A stretch of 6,815 nucleotides of DNA, from NCBI GenBank assembly GCA_903930035.1, contig CAIYXG010000477.1:1-6815 (forward strand), written 5' to 3'. The stretch comes from an uncultured Actinomycetes bacterium. Its GTDB lineage: Bacteria > Actinomycetota > Acidimicrobiia > Acidimicrobiales > Microtrichaceae. Each line of letters opens with the position of its first letter. Positions within the stretch are counted from its first letter, which is position 1. This document shows, piece after piece, positions 1-4,594 of this stretch. The translations under genes were made by a program, and so were the position numbers. The notes below the pieces were generated by a model that did not search any database, was not told the DNA's origin, and saw only the letters and a list, made by a program, of their open reading frames with translations.

Positions 1-494
1 AGCAGGCACTGCTCGGTGGTGAGCACCGTGCCCGCGCCGTCGACCGACACGGACCCGCCCTCGAGCACCATCGCCTCGTCCACCACCGGGACCCCGGCGT
101 GCCCGGCCCACCGGCGGGCCAGCAGCGCGTCGTCGCCGTACGGCAGGAACTTCTCGCCCCATGAGTTGAAGGTCACGTCGACCACGAGGCGGGCGCCGGC
201 CCCGTCGACGACGTAGAGCGGGCCCGAGTCCCGGGCCCACGAGTCGTCGAGGGGCAGCTCGACGACCGTCACGTCGCCGTCGACCCCGGCGCACCGGGCC
301 TCGGCCTCCTCGACGTACCGGGGTGGCGCCACCACCGTCACCGGCTCGAACGCGGCCACTGCCGCCGCCACGCCCAGGTACTCGTCGACCGCCCGGGGCC
401 GGTGCGGCCCCCACAGGTCGTCGCGCGCCGGCCAGCACATCACGGTCCGTTCGTGCGGCGCCCACTCGGCCGGCATGCGGTGCGTCGTCGGCAT
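1..494 (-). CDS. aguA: Agmatine deiminase, N-terminal part (runs off left edge)
   Basis: Agmatine deiminase (agmatine iminohydrolase) of the guanidino-modifying PAD-like family converts agmatine to N-carbamoylputrescine and ammonia in the cytoplasm, a step from arginine to putrescine. About 164 codons are visible; family members are usually near 330-370 residues, so the C-terminal half, with the catalytic His and Cys, lies left of the window. Visible family motifs are MPAEWAPHERTVMCWP (residues 7-22), DDSWARDSGP (83-92, the W-x-R-D-x-G-P substrate/catalytic segment), FNSWGEKF (109-116) and LEGGS (144-148, the conserved Glu). I chose the ATG at 494-492; an in-frame ATG at 476 is possible, but homologues normally have several residues before MPAEW. 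It diverges from the MFS gene. A partner N-carbamoylputrescine amidase gene may lie further left, which is inference. Identification is from remembered family motifs. Confidence 0.93.
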   Translation of the reverse strand, partial: MPTTHRMPAEWAPHERTVMCWPARDDLWGPHRPRAVDEYLGVAAAVAAFEPVTVVAPPRYVEEAEARCAGVDGDVTVVELPLDDSWARDSGPLYVVDGAGARLVVDVTFNSWGEKFLPYGDDALLARRWAGHAGVPVVDEAMVLEGGSVSVDGAGTVLTTEQCL

Positions 495-500
495 CCCCAC

Positions 501-506
501 ATCCTG
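501..506 (-). promoter_or_regulatory. Candidate -10 box (CAGGAT) of the agmatine deiminase gene
   Basis: Read on the minus strand, CAGGAT is followed by exactly six bases (GTGGGG) and then the ATG at 494. It resembles the actinobacterial TANNNT -10 box with C for the first T. The spacing would place the transcription start at or next to the A of the start codon, giving a leaderless mRNA. The embedded AGGA could instead act as a weak Shine-Dalgarno sequence about 8 nt from the ATG, so the two readings compete. No -35 element is recognisable. Confidence 0.3.
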
Positions 507-523
507 CCCGTCGCCGGCGGCGG

Positions 524-529
524 TAGGTG
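524..529 (+). promoter_or_regulatory. Candidate -10 box (TAGGTG) upstream of the MFS gene
   Basis: TAGGTG lies in the 48-bp gap between the divergent deiminase and MFS genes, within the 16-mer GGCGGTAGGTGGCAGG (519-534). That element recurs with two mismatches before the cupin gene. If it is a -10 box, transcription would start near 536, only about 7 nt before the GTG at 543. The GGCAGG at 529-534 would then lie outside the transcript. If it is not, GGCAGG is a plausible ribosome-binding site 8 nt from the start. The sequence alone does not decide this. Confidence 0.35.
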
Positions 530-542
530 GCAGGCTGGTCGG

Positions 543-1757
543 GTGACGCCCGAGCCCGCCGACGCGGTCCCCCGCGCCACCAGCTGGTTCCTGGTGGTGG
601 CCACCGGCACGCTGCTGGCCGGCATCGGCCTGGTCTTCCCGCTGCTGGCCGAGTTCCAGGACACCTACGGGTTCTCCACGGCCGCCCTGGGACTCATCTC
701 CGCGTCGGCGTTCGGCTCGGCGCTGGTCTCGGGGCTGTTCCTGTCCGGCCTCGCCGACCGCGGCCACACCCGGGTGCTGCTGGTGGTCGGGGCGCTGCTG
801 TGCGCCGCCTCGATCCTGTGGTTCGCCGCCGGCACCGAGGTCTGGCAGTTCGTCGGGGCCCGCGTCCTGGAGGGCCTCGGGCTCGGCATCTTCACCCCGG
901 CCGTGCGGAAGGTGATGACCGCGGGCAGTGCCGGCGACGCCGGCCACCAGCTGGGCCGGCTCGTGAGCGCCGAGCTCGGCGGGCTGCTCGTGGGCCCGCT
1001 GCTGGGCGCGGCGCTGGCGTCGGCGTTCTCGCTCGACGCACCGTTCGTGGTGCTCGGCGTCCTCAACCTGGCGCTGGCCGGCGCCCTCGCGGTCTGGCCG
1101 CTGCCGGAGGTGGCGCCCTCGCCGCACCGCCAGTCGGTGCTGACGGCCTCGCTCCGCCTGCTCCGTGTCCCGGCCGCTGCGGGCACGGCACTCCTGTCCC
1201 TGGCGCTGTTCCTCCCGGTCGGGATCTATGACGCCCTCTGGGCGCGCTACCTGTCGGACCGGGGCGCGTCGACGCTGTTCATCGGCGTGACGCTGAGCCT
1301 CTACTCGTTGCCGATCGTGCTCGTGGCGCCATTCGGCGGCCGGCTGGCGGACCGGGTCGGCCCGGTCCGTGCCGCCAGCGTCGCCATGTGCGTGATCGTC
1401 CCCGTCACGGTGCTCTACGGCTCGCTGCCGTGGCCGGTGGCCATCGCCGCCCTTGCGGTGCTCGAGTCGTTCCCGCAGGCGGTCGCCAGCCCGGCGGTGC
1501 AGACCGCGATGCTGCGCTCGGGCGGCGACGACGACGTGGCGGCCGGCCAGGGACTCATCAACTCGCTCAACATGCTGGGCGGCACGCTCGTCGGGCTGCT
1601 GGCCCCGCTGGGGTACCAGGTGCTGGGGCCGTCGTGGCTGTTCGCCGTCGCGGGCGCCGCCATGGCGGGGATCTTCGCCGCCGGGCTGCTCCTGGTCCGT
1701 CGGGGCGGTGGGCAGAACTCCACGGCTGACACGGCGGGCACCGACGTCGTACGCTGA
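543..1757 (+). CDS. MFS transporter, 12-TM drug:H+ antiporter type
   Basis: A 404-residue major facilitator superfamily protein of the inner membrane, probably a proton-coupled exporter. Substrate is unknown. The hydrophobicity pattern fits 12 membrane helices in two halves. Seen motifs: motif A in the TM2-TM3 loop (SGLADRGHTR, 68-77), a motif B-like R-x-x-x-G-x-G in TM4 (Arg107, Gly111, Gly113), an antiporter-type motif C in TM5 (Gly146, GP at 151-152, Gly155) and a second motif A copy in the TM8-TM9 loop (FGGRLADRVG, 264-273). Motif C is what suggests efflux. I start at the GTG at 543: the open frame extends up to 402, but that part only mirrors the opposing deiminase gene and has no MFS character, whereas the first helix begins about 15 residues after this GTG. 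The C-terminal tail (about residues 386-404) is short and polar. phoD follows 51 bp downstream. Confidence 0.9.
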   Translation: MTPEPADAVPRATSWFLVVATGTLLAGIGLVFPLLAEFQDTYGFSTAALGLISASAFGSALVSGLFLSGLADRGHTRVLLVVGALLCAASILWFAAGTEVWQFVGARVLEGLGLGIFTPAVRKVMTAGSAGDAGHQLGRLVSAELGGLLVGPLLGAALASAFSLDAPFVVLGVLNLALAGALAVWPLPEVAPSPHRQSVLTASLRLLRVPAAAGTALLSLALFLPVGIYDALWARYLSDRGASTLFIGVTLSLYSLPIVLVAPFGGRLADRVGPVRAASVAMCVIVPVTVLYGSLPWPVAIAALAVLESFPQAVASPAVQTAMLRSGGDDDVAAGQGLINSLNMLGGTLVGLLAPLGYQVLGPSWLFAVAGAAMAGIFAAGLLLVRRGGGQNSTADTAGTDVVR

Positions 1758-1773
1758 CCCGGTCCGGCGGGTC
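1756..1773 (+). terminator. Small hairpin overlapping the MFS stop codon
   Basis: GACCCG (1756-1761) and CGGGTC (1768-1773) form a perfect 6-bp stem with a 6-nt loop. The left arm begins inside the TGA stop codon (1755-1757). No T-run follows, so it is not a classical intrinsic terminator. It could attenuate read-through into phoD, or be a chance product of high GC. The same TGACC...GGTC form recurs at the ends of the other two plus-strand genes. Confidence 0.3.
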
Positions 1774-1797
1774 CGGGCGGGCGAGAACCGGCGAACT

Positions 1798-1802
1798 GGG
1801 GG
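1798..1802 (+). promoter_or_regulatory. Ribosome-binding site of phoD (GGGGG)
   Basis: A run of five G lies 6 nt before the GTG at 1809. It is a usable purine-rich Shine-Dalgarno sequence and, with the twin-arginine motif directly after the GTG, supports that start. There is no in-frame alternative start nearby upstream. Confidence 0.45.
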
Positions 1803-1808
1803 TACGAG

Positions 1809-3398
1809 GTGGACCGACGGTCCCTCCTGAAGGCAGGCGCGTTCGGCGCAGCGGGTCTGGCCGCGTCGCAGTGGGTGGCGGGCTGCACCATGCCGTCCGC
1901 CCCGGCAGTGTTCCCGACCCCGACGGACCCGGTCTTCGACTGTGGCGTCCTGTCCGGCGTGCACGACGCCACCTCGGCGGTCCTGTGGACCCGGGTGGCC
2001 CCCGCGGCGACCGGCGGCCCCGTCGACGTGGCCTGGGAGGTCGCGACCGACCCGACGTTCTCGACCGTGGTGTCACGGGGCACGGGGACGGCGTCGTCGG
2101 CCACCGACGGCACGGTGAAGGTGCTGGCCGAGGGCCTGTCCGCCGGCTCGACCTACTACTACCGGTTCACGGTCGACGGCCGCAGCAGCCGGACCGGCCG
2201 CACGAAGACGCCCCCGACGCCGGGCAACGAGGGCGGCCGTGTGCGGCTGGCCGTCGCCTCGTGCCAGAACTACCCCTCGGGCTACTACCCGGCGTGGCGC
2301 GGCATCGCCAACGAGGACGTCGACGCCGTGGTCCACCTGGGCGACTACATCTACGAGTCCGGCGGCTACGTGCCGCTCACCGACGTGCGACGCGACCCGG
2401 TCGGACCGGCGACCGACCTGGCCGGCTACCGGGCCAAGTACCGGCTCTACCGGTCGGACCCCGACATCGTGGAGGCCCACGCCCGCCACGCCTTCCTGCC
2501 CATCTGGGACGACCACGAGTTCGTCAACGACTACGACCGGGTCACCCTGGTGGAGGACCCGGAGCGGGCGGCCGCCGCCTACCGGGCCTGGTTCGAGTAC
2601 CAGCCCGTGTGGCCGGTCGACGGCACGCAGACCTACCGCCGCGTGCGGTGGGGCAGCCTGGTCGACCTGTCGCTGCTCGACACCCGTCAGTACCGCGACG
2701 TCCACCCGAACGGCGGCAAGCTCTCCCTCTCGCTCACGACGGAGGAGCCGGCCAAGGAGGTGACGGTCGAGGGCCGCACCATCCTGGGCGAGGCCCAGCG
2801 CCGCTGGCTGCTCGACGGACTGGGCGCCGCGCAGAACGACGGCGTGGCCTGGAAGCTGGTCGGGAACCAGGTGATGGTCAGCCCGATCCGCATCCTGGAC
2901 CTCGACGAGCCGGTGCTCCGTGGGGCCAACCCCGGCCTCACCAAGCACGCGGGCCTCTACCTCAACACCGACTCGTGGGACGGCTACCAGTGGGAGCGGG
3001 ACCGCCTGACCCAGTTCCTGTTCGACGAGGGCGTGCAGCAGACGGCGTTCCTGACGGGCGACATCCACTCGTTCTGGCAGTCCGACGTGGTCCGGGACTA
3101 CGACGAGGACTTCTCGCCGGTCGTCGCGCAGGAGTTCGTGTGCGGCTCGATCTCCTCCCGGGCCGCCGACTTCCTGGGCGCGCTGGCCGACGGCGTGGCG
3201 ACCGCCGCGCAGGGGCTGCGGCCGGGCTTCCGCTACTGCGACCTGGCGCGGCGGGGCTACGGCCTCGTGGACTGCACCGCCGACGGCGCCGTGGTCCAGT
3301 TCCGCCACACCGACGCCCTCTACCCGCTCGCCCCGATGGTGGACGGCAGCAGGTTCGACTGGGCCTCGGGCGGCCTGCCCGCCATGACGCCGGGCTGA
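1809..3398 (+). CDS. phoD: PhoD-family alkaline phosphatase, Tat lipoprotein
   Basis: A 529-residue secreted metallophosphoesterase of the PhoD type, expected to release phosphate from phosphomonoesters or phosphodiesters outside the membrane. The N-terminus has a twin-arginine motif (DRRSLLK, 2-8), a short Ala/Gly-rich hydrophobic stretch and a lipobox VAGC with Cys26, so it is likely Tat-exported and lipid-anchored. A PhoD N-terminal beta domain spans about 42-135. The catalytic domain then shows SCQ (Cys152), HLGDYIYE (Asp179, Tyr182), WDDHEF (234-238), GNQ (352-354) and TGDIH (416-420). Cys, Asp and Tyr of the first two motifs match the Fe3+ ligands I recall for Bacillus PhoD. Length is close to the family (about 520-580). 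I start at the GTG at 1809 because it places the Tat motif at the N-terminus and has GGGGG 6 nt upstream. Co-transcription with the MFS gene is possible. No PHO box was recognised. Confidence 0.94.
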   Translation: MDRRSLLKAGAFGAAGLAASQWVAGCTMPSAPAVFPTPTDPVFDCGVLSGVHDATSAVLWTRVAPAATGGPVDVAWEVATDPTFSTVVSRGTGTASSATDGTVKVLAEGLSAGSTYYYRFTVDGRSSRTGRTKTPPTPGNEGGRVRLAVASCQNYPSGYYPAWRGIANEDVDAVVHLGDYIYESGGYVPLTDVRRDPVGPATDLAGYRAKYRLYRSDPDIVEAHARHAFLPIWDDHEFVNDYDRVTLVEDPERAAAAYRAWFEYQPVWPVDGTQTYRRVRWGSLVDLSLLDTRQYRDVHPNGGKLSLSLTTEEPAKEVTVEGRTILGEAQRRWLLDGLGAAQNDGVAWKLVGNQVMVSPIRILDLDEPVLRGANPGLTKHAGLYLNTDSWDGYQWERDRLTQFLFDEGVQQTAFLTGDIHSFWQSDVVRDYDEDFSPVVAQEFVCGSISSRAADFLGALADGVATAAQGLRPGFRYCDLARRGYGLVDCTADGAVVQFRHTDALYPLAPMVDGSRFDWASGGLPAMTPG

Positions 3399-3416
3399 CC
3401 GGGCGGCGGGTCCCCG
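3391..3416. terminator. Bulged hairpin between convergent phoD and the DsbA-like gene
   Basis: CGGG (3391-3394) and GACC (3397-3400) on the left pair with GGTC (3409-3412) and CCCG (3413-3416) on the right. This gives eight base pairs interrupted by a 2-nt bulge, with an 8-nt loop. It includes the phoD TGA (3396-3398) and ends directly before the stop of the minus-strand gene (3417-3419). Its position between convergent genes suits a bidirectional transcription stop. There is no T-run, and GC-rich DNA forms such pairings easily. Confidence 0.35.
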
Positions 3417-4019
3417 CTACGAGAAGTCCAGCTCGCCCTGCCGCGACCGCTTGACCTCGTAGACCCCGGGCACCTCGAGCAGCGTCAGGAACGCGGTGAG
3501 CAGCCGGTCGGCGTCGTCCCCCTTCGGGGCCGGGCTGACGACCGGGCCGAACAGCGCACGGTCCGTCCCGTCGAGCCGGACGGCCGGCGAGCCGACGTCG
3601 TCACCGACCAGCGCACGGATCTCCTCGTAGCTGGCCCGCACGAGCGCGTCGGCAGCCCCGTCGTCCAGGCGCGCCGCCACGTCGGCGATGCCGGCGGCCT
3701 CGCCCGCAGCCACGAGCAGTGCCTCGTCGTACTCGGCGCCGTCGACGAACCGTCGCGCCCCCAGCGCCGTGTAGAAGGCCCGCACGTCGTCGCGGCGGCC
3801 CTCGGCCCCGAGCGACTCGACGACCCGCAGGGCACGGTCCGAGACGACGAAGTACGGCAGGAACTCGGCCGGTACGTCCTTGTCGGCGTTGACGGCCGAG
3901 AGCGGGAAGGCCCGCCAGCCCACCTCCACGCCCGCACGGTCCGCGGCCTCGAGCAGCCACCGCGAGGTGATCCAGGTGAAGGGGCAGCCGGGGTCGAAGT
4001 AGCAGGTGAGGGAGGTCAT
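3417..4019 (-). CDS. DsbA-fold protein of the mycothiol-dependent nitroreductase (Rv2466c) family, CPFT active site
   Basis: A 200-residue cytoplasmic thioredoxin-fold protein with no signal peptide. Its closest remembered relative is Mycobacterium tuberculosis Rv2466c, a mycothiol-dependent reductase. Shared features are the N-terminal FDPGCPFTWITSRW (8-21), GDDVGSPAV with the cis-proline Pro145 (139-147), FGPVVSPAPKG (157-167) and the terminal EVKRSR (188-193). The helical insert of the DsbA family lies between about 50 and 135. Rv2466c has CPWC at the active site; here it is C12-P-F-T15, so the resolving cysteine is Thr. Cys6 is the only other cysteine. A monothiol mechanism, with a mycothiol mixed disulfide resolved by another thiol, is inference. 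I start at the ATG at 4019: it lies close to the first beta strand and just after a good -10 hexamer. The gene is convergent with phoD and divergent from the cupin gene. Confidence 0.85.
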   Translation of the reverse strand: MTSLTCYFDPGCPFTWITSRWLLEAADRAGVEVGWRAFPLSAVNADKDVPAEFLPYFVVSDRALRVVESLGAEGRRDDVRAFYTALGARRFVDGAEYDEALLVAAGEAAGIADVAARLDDGAADALVRASYEEIRALVGDDVGSPAVRLDGTDRALFGPVVSPAPKGDDADRLLTAFLTLLEVPGVYEVKRSRQGELDFS

Positions 4020-4025
4020 CGGCGC

Positions 4026-4031
4026 ACCCTA
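4026..4031 (-). promoter_or_regulatory. -10 box TAGGGT giving a probable leaderless mRNA for the DsbA-like gene
   Basis: On the minus strand TAGGGT matches the TANNNT -10 consensus and is followed by six bases (GCGCCG) and then the ATG at 4019. A start 6-7 nt after the -10 box would fall on the A of the ATG, the common arrangement of leaderless genes in Actinomycetota. AGGG at 4027-4030 could instead serve as a ribosome-binding site 7 nt from the ATG. No clear -35 is visible, which is usual for such promoters. Confidence 0.5.
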
Positions 4032-4032
4032 C

Positions 4033-4052
4033 GGCGCCACGACCGGGGCGCC
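4033..4052. repeat. Inverted GGCGCC repeat in the DsbA/cupin divergent promoter region
   Basis: Two copies of GGCGCC (4033-4038 and 4047-4052) are separated by 8 bp, forming a 20-bp dyad. It lies immediately upstream of the TAGGGT box of the minus-strand gene and about 15 bp before the TAGGTT box of the plus-strand gene, a position suited to an operator serving both. GGCGCC is itself palindromic and common in GC-rich DNA, so chance is a real alternative. Confidence 0.3.
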
Positions 4053-4066
4053 GCACGGACGGGCGG

Positions 4067-4072
4067 TAGGTT
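4067..4072 (+). promoter_or_regulatory. Candidate -10 box (TAGGTT) of the cupin gene
   Basis: TAGGTT matches TANNNT. It sits 36 bp before the cupin ATG, predicting a start near 4079 and a leader of about 30 nt that contains the GAGGAG ribosome-binding site. It is part of GGCGGTAGGTTGCCGG (4062-4077), which matches 14 of 16 bases of the element before the MFS gene. No TTGACA-like -35 is seen 16-19 bp upstream. Confidence 0.5.
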
Positions 4073-4097
4073 GCCGGAGGTCACGTCCGCCGACGCC

Positions 4098-4103
4098 GAG
4101 GAG
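4098..4103 (+). promoter_or_regulatory. Ribosome-binding site of the cupin gene (GAGGAG)
   Basis: GAGGAG ends 5 nt before the ATG at 4109. It is the strongest Shine-Dalgarno sequence in the window and settles the start of this gene over the longer open frame that begins at 4006 in another reading frame. Confidence 0.75.
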
Positions 4104-4108
4104 ACCCG

Positions 4109-4579
4109 ATGACCGCGCCCGACACTGCTGCCACCGACACCACCGTCTGCCGTGCCGAGGACCTGCCGTGGGGCGAGCCCTACCCGGGGATCGAGCTCAA
4201 GGTCCTGCGGACGGGCGAGGGCACGGGCCGCTACACGCTCATGAACCGGTTCGCGCCCGGCACGGTGCTGCCGATGCACGTCCACCACGGCGAGGTGCAC
4301 GCCTTCACGCTGGCCGGCCGCTGGGGCTACCTGGAGTACGACTGGGAGTCGGTCGCGGGCGACTACGTCTACGAGGAGGCCGGGTCGGTCCACACGCTGG
4401 CGGTCCCTGCCGACGCCGAGGAACCCGCCGTCATCCAGTTCGTGATCGACCAGGGGATGGACTTCCTCGACGCCGACGGCAACGTGTTCCACTCCGAGGA
4501 CGCGGCGTCCATCACGCAGATGTACGTGGACGCGCTGGCTGCCGCGGGCGTCGGGCTCCCGGCCGGCGTCCTGCCCTGA
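4109..4579 (+). CDS. Cupin protein, 2,4'-dihydroxyacetophenone dioxygenase-like
   Basis: A 156-residue single-domain cupin, cytoplasmic, with no signal peptide. Cupin motif 1 is seen as Gly51, five residues, His57-x-His59, His60 and later Gly70. Motif 2 is seen as Gly84, Gly92 and His95. At the position where many cupins carry the metal-binding Glu there is His64, followed by AFTLAGRW (65-72). The surrounding pattern YLEYDW (74-79), GDYVYEEAGSVHTL (84-97) resembles proteins annotated as 2,4'-dihydroxyacetophenone dioxygenase family, also related to ChrR-type cupins. The three or four histidines (57, 59 or 60, 64, 95) could bind Fe or Zn. The real substrate is unknown: the name reflects fold similarity, and no aromatic degradation genes stand next to it. 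It has a strong ribosome-binding site, diverges from the DsbA-like gene and converges on the permease gene with a 10-bp gap. Confidence 0.82.
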   Translation: MTAPDTAATDTTVCRAEDLPWGEPYPGIELKVLRTGEGTGRYTLMNRFAPGTVLPMHVHHGEVHAFTLAGRWGYLEYDWESVAGDYVYEEAGSVHTLAVPADAEEPAVIQFVIDQGMDFLDADGNVFHSEDAASITQMYVDALAAAGVGLPAGVLP

Positions 4580-4594
4580 CCGGGGCGGGTCAGG
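4575..4594. terminator. Symmetric hairpin spanning both stop codons of the cupin and permease genes
   Basis: CCTGACC (4575-4581) and GGTCAGG (4588-4594) are perfect inverted repeats: a 7-bp stem with a 6-nt loop (GGGGCG). The left arm contains the cupin TGA (4577-4579). The right arm contains the permease TGA read on the minus strand (4592-4590). It therefore has the same form for transcripts arriving from either side. It lacks a T-run, so its strength as a terminator is uncertain, but it is the best stem in the window. Confidence 0.5.

Noticed and set aside
402..542. N-terminal extension of the MFS open frame up to an ATG at 402
   Set aside because: It lies entirely over the opposing deiminase gene, is Arg/Pro/His-rich with no membrane character, and the first real helix starts shortly after the GTG at 543.
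1415..2113. A minus-strand open frame spanning the MFS-phoD junction
   Set aside because: Covers the antisense of two well-supported genes, with Ser/Thr/Pro-rich composition and no motif.
2073..3308. A 411-codon minus-strand open frame antisense to phoD
   Set aside because: Val/Arg/Gly/Ala-rich mirror of the phoD codons with no recognisable domain.
1871..3454. A 527-codon plus-strand open frame in another frame of phoD
   Set aside because: Arg/Gly/Pro-rich shadow; the true frame carries all the PhoD catalytic motifs.
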